Assembly: GCA_008638375.1 (NCBI GenBank)
Contig: CM018036.1
Coordinates: 9,455,577 to 9,519,576, forward strand
Reading direction: 5' to 3'
Length of the DNA stretch: 64,000 nt
DNA from: Nyssa sinensis
Taxonomy: Eukaryota > Streptophyta > Magnoliopsida > Cornales > Nyssaceae
Every line of letters starts with the position of its first letter. Position 1 is the stretch's first letter. Positions 24,256 to 37,500 of the stretch are shown piece by piece. A model generated the notes under the pieces. That model searched no databases. It was not told where the DNA came from and was given only the letters and a program-made list of their open reading frames with translations. Made by a program: the position numbers and the translations under genes.

Positions 24256-24499
24256 TTCGTTTTCCTTAATGCATCGAAGTGGTTTTCTGGTATGGGACCG
24301 AAGTGAAGAGAGAGAGGGAGGTTGTTTTTCCCCTTCCTTTGTAGCAGCTGTCTGTTATGAACTGAATGTTCTTTTGCTGCTTTTACAATATTAGCCTTAC
24401 CAATCACCTCTAATTACGAAAACACCACGCGAGATGACAAGCTGTGACACTGGTGCGGTTTTCGTTTTCCCTATGGGCGCGCGCCATGGAAGAGGCCCA

Positions 24500-26500
24500 C
24501 CATTGCTGACGTGTCTGGATCAGAAAAGTACACTTGGCCTCTGTAGACGCAATATGAAAGTGGGCCTGGATGGCGGTGTTCCGACAGTTAGACGATGGTG
24601 ATTGAGGAGTTACGTGGGATGGCAGAACAGATAAGCCTTGTGTTTTTTTTTCTGAATTAACGGTTTTATTTCCAGAGAGAATCTAATAAACACGTTTAAT
24701 GCTGTTGTACAGATTTTAAACAAGCAGGGAGAGAGACTCTTCAAAATGGCGCTAAAATTGCCTAACAAGGGATATAATTTATTTATTTTTTATTTATATG
24801 CTCACATTTGTAGTTAAATGTTTTTCTTTTAAGATTCTTAGTGCTCGAATAGCATCATCTACCTCTTTTCATGAAAAAACTTGCAGGCTTCAAGTCTTCT
24901 GATATGAGACATTCTTATTTGTAAATTCTTTTATTTATAAGTTGGGCTTTGTTAAAATGATGAATATGTATATTGTATTAGCTAATTTGTTTTTATAAAA
25001 TTATGAATTATAATGTGTCCAAATCTAAATCATTATTCTCGAGCTTTTAGCGATTCAGGTATGAAAGAAGCATCTTCAGATTTGACAGTAGATTCACAAT
25101 AGTAAGCGTTGGCAATAGAGTTTTGAAGATATATGTGTGTTTAATGTAATTTAAGTATCAATACAAGAATTAGTGTTTGTTTGGTAATTGAACTATGCTG
25201 TCATGTGTTTCTAATATATGTGAAATAAGAAAATCAATCTTGAACATAACCAAATAATTACAACGTATAAAACTCAAATTGATAATCTTGATGGTGTCTG
25301 TACTAGATAATGACACAAACTAATATATGAAATTAGTTGTGCATTACATACATAAAAATAGCCGATATGAAATTTAACTTGCATATTAAATTTATAAACA
25401 TGATTGTTGTGTGATTATAAGTGAAATAATACACTAAATTTATGATCATAAAAAGTGATTTGTCATAACTTGCTCATGAAGATGATATTTAATATCTAAA
25501 GAAATAATATGGCTAAGTAACACATTAATGCTATAAATTGCTAATGTGTTTAGGATTAAGATAAACCATTAAGTGAGAATAGCTAAGTAATATGTTCAAT
25601 ATTTGAGTAAAAGTATGCAACATGTAAAATTGCTCAACTAAGGATAAATGAAAAAATATAAGAACTAAGAACAAATCTTGATATAACTCATTACCTCTAA
25701 ACGTAAATCTTAAATGTTATAAATCAATATAGGTATACATGCTCTAAAATGTTGAATCACATCAATAGGTTAAGTTGTTCAATTGCATATTACTAATTGG
25801 AATTCAAATATGCCTTTGAACATTCATGTATATGAGCTGCCTATTCAATAACCTTTAAACATGAGTTAAGAATTGGTTAGATAATAACTCATAAAGGTCA
25901 ATATATTTAAGTTGTGCATAAGGTTTAGCATGTAACGTATGTGCATGAAATGAATTTGTTAGATTCATGTATTTTCAAACAAATGCACAAACTAGTTCTA
26001 AGTCATGACTTTCATAGGCTCTTATTAATGAAAAAATGAACAACTAAGATAAGGTCATGATATTTAGGATGCATTTCTATAATAACAATGTAAAATTCAA
26101 TGAATGCATATTTTTAGAAGTCTTTCATGAATAAACAAATGTAGTGAACATAGGATTCATGAATGACTTTATGTTTGAATATTTAACCATATAATTGGTC
26201 CATTAAATTGAGGTTTATAACATGTACTTAAATGTGATCCAACCATGTAACTTAGAAGTATTTGTTCAATCTTGAAACAGGTTGCAAATCAAGTGGACAA
26301 TATAACGGATGAAGCAACAATGCAAATTAGTCAACTAGATCAAGATAGAGATAACCAATACTTGAAAGGTTCTAGCAAATGAAGAAATTCACTTCAAAGA
26401 TCAAGCATTAAGTCAAACTCAAGCAGGTGGATGCATTCAAGCCCAAGGAATCAAGTAAAGTCGAAAGAATACTTTATTTTTATTATTTTGAGTTCTTGAG
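24500..26500. other. AT-rich intergenic DNA, no gene seen
   Basis: No open frame, RNA gene or defined element was recognised. Parts may be the beginning of the LTR-type repeat that becomes recognisable after 26.5 kb. Confidence 0.4.
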
Positions 26501-26514
26501 TGATTTAGTATTGA

Positions 26515-26905
26515 TTGATCAAAACATAATACTTTAAGTATTTAAGTGATCAACTTAAATCAATCAACAAAATAATTTTTCAAAAGAAAATATTAATATA
26601 TCGTAAGATTTGAAAAATCAAGTTAAGTCGAACTTGAAAACTTTGAAAGGATCAATTAATCATGAACTTAATGCATTTCTGTTTAAATAATCAGCTAAAA
26701 TTAATCACAAAATGATTTTTCATAGGATTTCATTGATGTGCCTTAAGTTTTGAAAAATCAAGTTAAATCAAAGTTGAAAACTTTGAAAGGATTGATTGAT
26801 CATGAACTTAATGCACTTCTATTTAAGTGATTAATTAAAATCAATTACAAAATAATTTTTCAAAGGATTTCATTGATATACTTTAAGCCTTGAAAAACTA
26901 AGTTA
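26515..26905. repeat. three imperfect tandem repeats of about 130 bp
   Basis: The phrase TTGAAAAATCAAGTTAA, then GAAAACTTTGAAAGGAT, CATGAACTTAATGCA and ATAATTTTTCA recurs three times with drift. Units begin near 26.51, 26.61 and 26.74 kb. The array sits inside what looks like a long retrotransposon LTR. Confidence 0.65.
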
Positions 26906-27807
26906 TTTGAAAATCAAAATTTTGGTTAAGATAGACAAAATGTCAATATACCAAAATTAGTCGACCTATCAGTTGACTAACTCTAAAACTAGTCGACTGA
27001 TTCTCAAATTAATCAATTGATTGTGTTTTACAAAAATGAACCTCTAAGTCTTTGAAAAATTCAATCAACCTTTTAGCCGACTAGATTATGATCCAGTCGA
27101 TTGATTGTTGAAACGAGATGACTGATTTTGTCGATCTGACAATCGTGAGTTCAAATGTTGAACAGTTCTAAAAGGGACAATGACTCATTTTTGAAACCTA
27201 ACGGCTATATCTTTTAAAGGCCTATAACTAAAGGTTCTAAATAATTTTCATTGCTAACAACTTTTGCACATAAATTTCTAATATTTTTTATTGACTTTAG
27301 ATCTAACAACTTCTAAATCTAGATCTAAAAGTTCTACTTATCTTTAAATACTCAGAACTTATCATTGATCAATCTATAGAATAAGAGTTTTCATTTTACT
27401 AAATCCACTCTTTAAGAGAGTATCATTAGTAGTCTTTCTTCTTACATCTCATTGTGATGAGATTTGCAGATAGGCGTTATCCGTGTGTGAGGCAAACGGG
27501 GTTTGCTGGGATAAGAAAACTGCAGTCTTCGCTTTGGGATAAGAGGGTTGCGGTCTTCGCTTTATAAAGGTTTAGTCTCCAATTGCAAGGAGGTCGCTAT
27601 AGTAGAAAAACTCAAGTGAGGATGCCTGAGTCGAGAACGTAGGAAGTTTTTTGAACCTCGTAAAAATCTTGTGTTTACATTTCTTCTCCCTACTCTCTTT
27701 TACTTTCTTGTACTTTAATTGCTTTATATTTTTAAAATTGTAAAAGTTATAAATATTTACAAATTACCCTATTCACCCCCCTCTCTAGGATAAATATCTG
27801 GGCAACA
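26900..27807 (+). repeat. LTR-like segment (probable U3-R-U5 remnant)
   Basis: Contains TCGACTGATT-type words (26.98-27.12 kb) as in the 1-kb repeat. A transcript-leader-like stretch follows (GAGGCAAACGGGGTTTGC, repeated CTTCGCTTTGGGATAAGAGG). The end CCTATTCACCCCCCTCTCTA...GGCAACA is typical of the R/U5 end of plant LTRs. No primer-binding site follows, so it is a solo or broken LTR. Confidence 0.4.
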
Positions 27808-28945
27808 GTAAGAATAATGTAAATGACCGAATATATTGCTTAGAGTTATTACACATACTCTATACATTAAAAATGTTTTTAAGTTGGTATAATGGTGTTA
27901 ATATTCAACATATTTGATATGTGCTTGATTTATATTTTTAAGAAGAAAATATTTGAAAATCTAAAAAAAGTCAAAGACAATTCAAATAGGTCTTAGCATT
28001 CGAACTGAGTTTGTCTTGTTTGAACAACCTTGACAGTGAACTCTTATTTGAGCTCGTTTGAGTTTTCGTTCGAATCATAATTCCATATTGAGGTTCGTTC
28101 AAGTTGTCATTCAAACCACAATTCCAGTAATTGGTTCATTCGAGTTTTTGTTCAAATGGGGACTCTCGTTCGAACAAGCTCAATTGTCGTTCAAATGAGC
28201 ATACATATAACTAGTTTCCAACTTTGAATTGGTTTGTGAAAATTTGCTTTCATAACCCTATTTATATAAGACTTTTGATACAACTTCAAAATAGACTTTT
28301 TAGTAGTCTCAAAATTGAATATCTAATCTTTTCAAAAAGTTTTTCAATACATTACATACACATATAGAGATCATTATCTATTGATCAAGAACCCTTGCAA
28401 CAACATATCATCATCTAAAGGAGTATGAGTCATTGAAGAGTCAAGTTCGTGCATATAGATGAGTGCGAGGTCGTGATTGAGAGAGTTGTTTGAGGACTCG
28501 AAGTGGTGGAGGCTACGAAGAACGCTTGAGGATTTGAGTTTGAGGAGAAGTAAACTGTTGAATAAGGCTTGAGGTATAGAGTCCATGTGTTAGTGGGTTG
28601 TATGCACATCTGGGTGAGCGCCCCAAAGTTTTGTTACATAGTGTGGATTTTTACTACAGAGCTTTCCTTGTAAATATTGTTGTGTCAATCTCTTCATTGC
28701 TTTCATTATCAATATATCAAAAATTTCTATTACACATACGATAACCTTTAATTCGCATATAATCAAAGGAGAAACTCAATCACACTAGAGCAAATTAAAA
28801 TTGGTCAAGATAATTTGAATTTGCAACATAGACCTATTCACCTCCCTTATAGTCTTTTCATATACATCTAGATATAAATAAGGTCACCTCAAATTATATC
28901 AGCGTGGTTGTCTTACGAATTAGATTGATCCTATTTTTGTTCTAG

Positions 28946-30600
28946 ATGGATAGCTTTCACGAAGGTGGTTCTGTTACCAATCATCCACTATTTGACGGTT
29001 CTAATTTTTTATATTGGAAAACTAGGATGAAGGCATTTGTCATATCAATAAAAAAAGGTTGTTTGTTTGGCAATAGAGAATGGTTGAAAACATCTTGTCA
29101 CCACCCTTAATAGTGTTGTAGCAAAGAAATCTGCTACGTTAGGATGATAATGATCTTAAAGAAAGTGAGTTTAATACCAAGGGTTTGAATGTCATCTTTA
29201 ATGTCGTCACAACTGATGAGTTTTGAGGTATATATCATGACATGTGAAACTTCTAAAGAAATTTGGAACATTTTACAAACTACCCATAAGAATACAACTA
29301 CTATCAAGAGATCCAAGCTTCAAATGTTGATCACTAAATTTGAGTCCCTTAGAATGAATGAGTCTAAATCCTTCTAAAAATTTATACAAAACTAAGTGAT
29401 ATTGTGAATTCTTCATTTAACCTATGAGAAAAGATAAAGGAGCCTAAAATTATTAGAAAGGAAATGAGATCTTTACTTGAAAGGCTTCAACCCAAAGTCA
29501 CTGTCATTGAAGATACTAAGAATGTTAACTCTCTTAAAGTTGATGAGTTAGTAGGGTCTCTTAAAACTTTTGATTTAACTTGTAGATCACTTAAAAAGTT
29601 CAAGAGTCTTGCACTTAAATCAATTCAAGAGGAATATGAATAAAGTTTTGACATCGAGTTAGCACCTCTCATTGATAATGAGCTTGCATTGTTTGTCAAA
29701 ATATTTAATAGATTTTCGAAGAATAAAAAACAAAATTTTAAAAATCAAGGAAGCTCAAGCAAGAGACCCTCAAGTAGTTCTAGTAACTTTAAGAATAAAT
29801 CCATTAAGTCATCTACTAGCAGGGATAAGAGAATGTTTTCTAGTCAATCATCAAATCGAATATTTTCTAGTCAATTATTAAATCAATCCTCTAATATAGA
29901 GTATTATGATTGTCACAATTGGGGACACGTAACAGTTGATTGCCCAAATAGGAATATAAATAGAAATAACAATAAAATTTACCTTTACTAATGATAAAGG
30001 TGAGAGAGATAAGGGGAGTTTAGGCAAAGATGAAGAAGATGATCAAGATCAATTCCTAGCCTTCATAGTCGCCACTGATAATATCGATAGTTCACTATCC
30101 CCTATTGATAGTAAATAATACGTTAAAGGTGATGAGTTAACAAAGATCGAAAGTGAGAATGAAGTGAATAAAATGAGTTATAAAGTGCTAACAAGGATTT
30201 GTACATGGAGCCACTTAAGATCAAGAAAGCTAATTTGAGTTAGGAAAGTAAACCCAAATTGTGTGATAAAGAGAAGAGTGTTATGTAGGTGGATGAGGCA
30301 CTCATAAGTCAAATCAAGGCTCATAGAGCTATTTAACTTGAGAAGCTCAAAGTTGTAGAGTAGGAGCAAAATTCCCCAATTGAGAAGGTCGAAGGCTTGT
30401 AGAATAGTCTTAGCTTTAGTGATTTAGAAAAGAAAAACCTCCGAGCAAAAATTCAACATCTAGAACTTGAACTTAAGAAAGTCAAGGAAGTCAAGGTCAC
30501 TGTTGAGGAAAACTTCAATAAACTGTCTAAAATGTTAAACACTATCCGAGTTAAGAATAACAAGATTGGTCTAACCTGTGACACATTTAATGATCCTCAA
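28946..30600 (+). pseudogene. degenerate Ty1/Copia gag (SIRE-like)
   Basis: After a degraded primer-binding site (ATATCAGCGTGG, about 28898) and an ATG at 28946, broken frames read NHPLFDGSNFLYWKTRMKAF, then TCETSKEIWNILQTTHKNT and SKLQMLITKFESLRMNES. These are the DUF4219/UBN2 gag domains of Copia elements. A zinc knuckle relic (YYDCHNWGHVTVDC, first cysteine lost) and a coiled-coil extension (LELELKKVKEVK, FNKLSKML) follow, a layout that suggests the SIRE lineage. Many stops and shifts make it non-functional. No protease or pol follows; the sequence is cut by the TRIM-like element. Bases 27.85-28.9 kb probably hold its LTR (repeated GTTCGAA words). Confidence 0.65.
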
Positions 30601-30952
30601 AAGCCTATTCCTATCTCACATCGGTTAGGCAAGAGCAGTGCGATTGGTATATAAGATATCACAAGTCTTACTACTAACAACTTGGGCTTAAATTTTTGAG
30701 CTATAATGTTGTGGGCTCTTTAGGTTGTTGGGTTAGTGGGCTTGAGGCATTACATTTGTGGTATCAAAGCCCGTTCTCATAGGGTAAAGGTTCTTAGAGT
30801 GTCTGCTTAATGGACAACTGGGAGATCGAGATACACTCCGCGTGGACCTATGGTCTTAAGGGGAAGAATGTGATACCCATGTCCTACATCGGTTGGGTCG
30901 GAATAGTATGATTGATATATAAGACATCATAAGTTTTACTACTAACAACCTG

Positions 30953-33780
30953 TGTCACGCCCCGAATTCCGGCGAACCCGAGGCGCGAGTAACGGAACAA
31001 AGGAAATTAAAATAATAAAGAAATAAAAGATAACAATGACATTCTCATACGTTCCGTACACAATTCTAATACATACATAAAGTCTGGTCCGTTGGTTCAC
31101 AACATTCAAAATGAAATACTGTCTCGGGCTTATGCCCTTACATAATATCACAAGCGCCCATCGGGCCCAATATAATCCTCAATCAGACCATCTCTATATC
31201 CCGCACAGCTGGAACATCATCTGAAATGTTTGCCCCACTAAAGGGGTCAGCTCAACATGCTGGTACAATATAATGCTAATGCAAGAAACAAAACTAAGGT
31301 CGTGACATGTGCGAGTGTACAGTTATTTCTATATGGCATTCTATATCATGATGACAGTATATAGACAGTATACAGTATATGAGCAATATGCATGACACAC
31401 CCATGCGACTCTATGCCACCCATGTCTCATGATACGGTCATTCTCCGCTGGCATGAGTACCGCCACTTATGTCTCGCTTCACGGTCCGGAATCCGTCAGG
31501 CTCGCAAGTACCTAATGGCCGATTTTGGGTTTTTCACCACAGGATCTGCACCCTCATAATGCAAAGCACCAAGTGCTTACCCACGCCATGCCCAAGGAAT
31601 CACACCATGCCAATATGCACCAATCTCATCATGTCATAATGCAATCCCAATGATACATTTCAGTCATACGTAAAATATGCTTTCAAGTGTACAATTCATA
31701 ACATCGACAGTTCTTCAAGCAGATAATTCACACACCACGTTAATACATGCGATATACTCATAATCATCATTCAACTAAACAAGATAGCACATAGCACGTA
31801 AACACTGTGAACACTCGAGGCAAACATGTGAACAATTTACACAGCAAAGCAAGCATTCCTAATCTCAATTCTATTTCTTACTTAGCACAATATATCGTAC
31901 CTGGTAATCGATCTCAAACCAGGAAGGTATACTCGTAGTCAAGTGAAACCACCGTAAGAATACTGAAGGTCAGGTCACCTTCTCTTTGCCTTTCCGTGTC
32001 CCTAAAATTCATAACATGAAACTCAGTTTAATCGTCACTTGAATTATGCTATTCATCAAATTTTACGTCTTTATCTTATAAGCTTCTACTTTGCTAAATT
32101 AAACTCTACTGTTGAATCCGGGACGTTGAAGAAAATAAGTTTAGGCTTTCGTAGAATTCAATTTGGGCATCTGGGTCAAAAAGGGCAAAACAGTCATTTT
32201 GCACTTTACACGGGTCCTTACATTTCGTGATCTCTTTTCACAAATCGGACTCCACGGTTGAGTCCGGAATGTTCGAGATAATAAAATTCCACTATTTGTT
32301 TACCTAATTCGGAATTCGTTTGATTGTATTTCAATTCAGGGGTATTTTGGTAATTTTACACGTTGCTACGTGTCTTTTATTTTTCGGGACCCCGTCTCGT
32401 AAAACGGACCTCACCATTGGTCTCAGAATGGCCGAGATAGTCAAAATACACTAATGACTTGTCCCATTTGGACTCCGGAATTTATTTGAATATTTAATTA
32501 ATTAAATTAAATAATTAATTAATTAATTTAATTAATATTTTATTAATATTTTAATCAGGTGGGTCAAAGTGTGATTTCTAATAGTTGGGGGGGTCAATTC
32601 GTAATTTCTGAAAGTTCAGGTCAAGGTTCAAATTCAAAAGGTTCAAATTCTCAAAGGTTCAAATTTCAAAAAGGTCCAAATTAAAACTAGTTTAATTTGT
32701 TATTCTAAATTAGGTTAACCAAACAGGGCTTATCCAGAACAGGGATAGGATATCCCTGTTCCTATTTCAATTTAAAATCTTTTAATTTCTTATCTCTGTA
32801 ACCAAACGCCCTCAATTAGTTTTTAATTTAAAACCAGTGGGCGACACGTGGCAGGGGCGGGTCAGCCCCAAGCCCGACCCGACCCGAACCGACCCGACCC
32901 GACCCGCACAGTGCCCATCTCCCCCCCGCTTTTCCGGTAGGGTTCCGGCGACCTCCGGTCGTCTTCTCCGGCGACGTCGCCGGAATTTCAGGAAAATCAA
33001 GTTTTCAAACTTGATTTTCTTGGTGTTTTTGATGCCCCTTTCAATCCCAAACCATTTAAAACGTTTTTGGAGCATTTTAATATTGTTTTGAAGCTTCCAA
33101 TCACGGTGAAAACCCAGATTTTTCCCCCACGGCCGTGACCTGCACCTCCATTTTTCTCCCTCATTTCTCAACCGTTTTCTATCATTTTTGTTGCGTTTTG
33201 AATCCTCACACTATGCTCTACAAGGTTCTATAATTTAAATCAATTGAAATGCTCTAAAATAAATCGAAACAGAAGTGACCCACTTACAAGTTTTCTTGGC
33301 CGTTTCTCTCTCTAGCCGTGCCCACTTCCACCTTTCTGGTTCCTCCTCGAGCCTCCTCTCCTCCTTCACGGTCTAGAACTCTCTCTCTCTCTGTTTCTCT
33401 CTTCTTTCTCTTTCTTTCCTTCTCTTCTTTTCCACCCGAGACCACTCTCTTTATTTTCTCTCTATATCTCTCTCTCTAAATCCGACCCACTCTCTGGCAA
33501 CCCTACTGCCACACACAACTCCACTCACACACTCCATCCCCCACTCCTCATTGAGTGTAACACACTCAATCTACACACACTTACACACACAACCGTACAC
33601 ACACTGTTTTATACATTTATATATATATACACTGTTTTAAACATATATATATACATATACATATATATATATATATATTTACATATTTAAATAAACACAC
33701 TCACTTTGTACACATATACACACACAATTTAAATTTAAATTATATGTGTATATATATATACATACATACATGCATCCATC

Positions 33781-33812
<32 letters not shown>

Positions 33813-33880
33813 ATTAATAAAATTAATAATAACAACTTGAAAATTTAATTTATAAAAAAAAAAATTTTCAGGTTGTTACA
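30953..33880 (-). repeat. 3' LTR of the Gypsy element (element sense: minus)
   Basis: 2928 bp. On the element's strand it starts TGTAACAACCTG and ends GGGGCGTGACA. From that start it holds AT- and CA-rich microsatellites (33.6-33.85 kb), a (CT) stretch (33.37-33.47 kb), a GC-rich stretch with (GACCC) repeats (32.83-33.15 kb) and then AT-rich sequence. Open frames on both strands at 32.81-33.17 kb come from the GC-rich repeats and are not taken as genes. Confidence 0.93.
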
Positions 33881-33893
33881 TCCTTCCCTCCTT
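33881..33893 (-). other. polypurine tract of the Gypsy element
   Basis: Read on the minus strand it is AAGGAGGGAAGGA, immediately adjacent to the 3' LTR, where plus-strand DNA synthesis is primed. Confidence 0.85.
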
Positions 33894-33943
33894 ACAGAAA
33901 TTTCGTCCCGAAATTTAAAATAACTAAGACAAAAGAAAATACA

Positions 33944-34558
33944 TCACTGATCAAATAACTCGGGGTATCTAGCACGGACCTCGGCCTCACGCTCCCAAGT
34001 AGCCTCCTCGACCCCATGATGGTTCCAACGAACCTTGACCAAAGGGATGGTCCTGCCTCGCAAAACCTGGTCCCTCGAGTCCAATATCTCTACGGGTCTC
34101 TGGTCGTAGGAAGCGTCCCCCTCTAGCTGAAGATCTACCCAATCAAGTACATGTGAGGGGTCGGGATGGTACTTCCTCAGCATCGATACATGAAAAACGT
34201 CGTGAACCCCAGATAGCTGTGGTGGTAAGGCTAGCTTATAAGCTACCTCACCCACTCTCCCCAGAATCTCAAAGGGGCCAATAAATCGTGGCGACAGCTT
34301 CCCACCACGTCCAAATCTCCTCAAGCCCCGTCTGGGAGATACCTTGAGGAACACATGGTCCCCCACCTCAAATGCCAAGGGCCGCCGCCTCCTATCCGCA
34401 TAGCTCCTCTGGCGGCTCTGAGCTGTCAATAGACGCTGCCTGATCACCTGTATCTTGTCCGTGGTCTCACGGACTATATCGGGCCCCAAGGCAGCTGTCT
34501 CTCCCACCTCAGTCCAACATACCGGGGGAGCGGCACGGCCTACCATACAACGCCTCAA
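33944..34558 (-). pseudogene. Gypsy integrase C-terminus and chromodomain (frameshifted from gag-pol)
   Basis: The frame encodes the integrase C-terminal SH3-like part (FEVGDHVFLKVSP, FIGPFEILGRVGEVAYKLAL, HDVFHVSMLRKY). It ends in a chromodomain at about residues 145-204 (RPVEILDSRDQVLRG, then VKVRWNHHGVEEATWE). Chromodomains of this type guide integration to particular chromatin. It overlaps the upstream gag-pol frame by 50 bases. The two are out of frame because of one base in a run of five G (34524-34528, plus strand). A homopolymer error in the assembly is an alternative to a real mutation. Confidence 0.85.
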
Positions 34559-37500
34559 ATGGTGCCATCTCTATACTGGACTGATAGCTGTTGTTGTAGG
34601 CAAACTCGACCAAGGCGAGGTGATCCTCCCAGCTACCCCTGAAATCCATGACACAAGCCCTAAGCATGTCCTCGAGGATCTGAATGGTACGCTCTGACTG
34701 GCCATCGGTCTGGGGGTGAAAGGCAGTACTAAACTGGAGCTGTGTCCCTAAGGCCGTCTGGAGACTCTGCCAAAACCGGGCAGTGAAACGTGGGTCCCTA
34801 TCTGAAACAATGGATACCGGTACCCCATGTAGTCGTACAATCTCTCGAATATACAACCTACTGAGGGTATCTGATGAATCAGTCACTCTGATAGGCAAGA
34901 AGTGAGCAGACTTCGTCAGCCTGTCCACGATAACCCAAACTGCATCATGGCCCCTCGGTGACTTAGGAAGACCCATCACGAAATCCATAGTAACGTGCTC
35001 CCACTTCCACTCGGCCACCGGCAATGGCTGCAACAATCCCCCAGGTCTCTGGTGCTCAGCCTTCACCTGCTGGCACGTGAGACATCTCGACACGAACTGC
35101 GCCACATCTCTCTTCATCCCCGCCCACCAGTACTGACGGCGCAGATCGTGATACATCTTAGTGCCCCCTGGGTGCACTGCCAGACGTGAGTGGTGAAAAT
35201 CTCTAAGGACCTCAGCCCTGAGAGACTCTGGGACAAAAACTCTACCCAAATACCTCAGACTAAGGTCAGAATGCACCGTCCATCCCACAAATCCCTCGGG
35301 ACTAGCAATCCGTACTCTGATCTGATCTGCCTCAACATCCACTAGCTGTGCCTCTATCACTCTAGTCAAAAGGGTGGGCTGTGCACATAAGCTGAACAGT
35401 GTGGCCTGTCCCTCAAACTCAGCAATATCTAGATCAAACTCGCCAATATCCCCCATCATCTCCCACTCCCTGATGGCAATACTGGCAATAGTACCCCTCG
35501 ACCTCCTGCTGAGTGCATCAGCCACCACATTGGCCCTCCCTGGGTGGTACTGAAGGTCAAAATCATAATCCTCCATGTACTCCATCCACCTCCTCTGCCT
35601 CAGGTTCAGGTCCTTCTGCGTGAAGATATACCTGAGGCTCTTGTGGTCAGAAAATACCTCGAATCTCTCCCCGTATAAGTAGTGTCGCCAGCTCTTCAAT
35701 GCAAAGATGACGGCAGCTAACTCCAAGTCATGTGTGGGGTAGTTCCGCTCATGGTTCTTCAACTGGCGAGAACCGTAGGCTACCACTCTGCCATCCTGCA
35801 TCAATACACAACCTAATCCCTCTCGGGAAGCATCACAGTACACAGCATAGCCCACTCCCCTCTCAGGTATGATCAAAACAGGCGCTGAAGTCAACCTCCT
35901 CTTCAGCTCCTGAAAAGACTGCTCACAGTCCTCTGTCCATAAGAATCTGATGCCCTTGCGCGTCAGACGAGTCATCGGCGCGGCAAGACGGGAGAAACCC
36001 TCCACAAATCGTCGGTAGTATCCGGCCAACCCCAGAAAACTCCGAATCTCAAATACACTGCTCGGTCTCTCCCAGCTCATGACAGCCTCAATCTTGGAGG
36101 GATCCACAGATACCCCTCCACTAGATACTACATGTCCCAAGAACTGTACCTCTCGAAGCCAGAACTCACACTTCGAGAACTTGGCAAATAGCCGATGCTC
36201 TCTCAAAATCTGCAGTACAGTCCTCAAATGATAGGCATGCACATCCTCAGCAGGTGAATACACTAAGATGTCATCTACAAATACCACGACGAACTGATCC
36301 AGGTAAGGACTGAAAATGCGGTGCATCAAGTCCATGAATGCCGCTGGGGCATTCGTCACTCCAAAGGGCATGACCACAAACTCGTAGTGACCATAGCGAG
36401 TGCGGAAGGCTGTCTTCGCTATGTCCTCCTCCCTGACCCTCAACTGGTGGTAACCCGATCTAAGATCAATCTTCGAGAAGCATCTCGAACCTCTCAGCTG
36501 ATCAAATAAATCGTCGATCCTCGGCAACGGGTACTTATTCTTGATAGTAACCCGGTTCAGCCTCCTGTAATCTACACATAGTCGTAGTGTCCCGTCCTTC
36601 TTCTTCGCGAACAGTGCCGAGGCACCCCACGGAGAAGTGCTAGGACGGATAAACCCCTTCCGCTGTAGATCAGTCAACTGCTCCCTCAGCTCTCTCAACT
36701 CAGCTGGAGCCATGCGGTAAGGTGGTATGGAAATAGGTGTAGTACCAGGAATGAGCTCTATAGTGAACTCGATCTCTCGTCTAGGGGGTAGACAAGTCAA
36801 GTCACTCGGAAAGACGTCGGGGAACTCATCCACGACTGGGGGTAACACAATCTCTGTAGTCTCAAAATCACCCGCAATCATACTAGCCAACATATAACTG
36901 TGGCCTCCCCAGCTCCTAGAGTCACGCACTGGTGGGACCAAGAAATCCCCCCTATCTCCTGTGAAATAGAAGCAGTCTCCCTCAGGAGTGCATACAGTCA
37001 CCCTCCCCCTGTAACAGTCTATACTCGCCCGATAGGTGAATAACCAATCCATCCCCAGGATCACATCAAACCCAGACATATCAAGTACAATAAGATCAAA
37101 GTGGAGAATACGATCAGCTATCTCTATCGAGCAATCTCTACAGATCCTCGTCAGTACTACAACACCCCCAACTGGCGTACCAACATGCAACGGGGGGTCC
37201 AACCAAGCTATATCCAGACCCAATGACATGGCAAGTGCAGTAGAAATGAATGAATGTGATGCTCCTGAATCTATCAATACACTGGCCCATGAACTGGATA
37301 TGAGAAATGTACCTCGGACTACTGACGGTCCGGCAGCAGAGGTCTCCGGGGTGGCTACTGCGTAGACTCGGCCCTGTATGGTCGGGCCCTGTCTGCCTCC
37401 CCCTCTCTGTGTCTGCTGACCTCCTCCCCTAGGTGCTGGAGCTCTGACGCTCTGTGCGGAGGGTGTAGGCTGATGATAGGGCGCTGGGAGTCCCTGAACT

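Noticed and set aside
32812..33171. Open frames on both strands inside each Gypsy LTR
   Set aside because: They arise from GC-rich (ACCCG) repeats that lack stops on either strand, and they resemble no protein.
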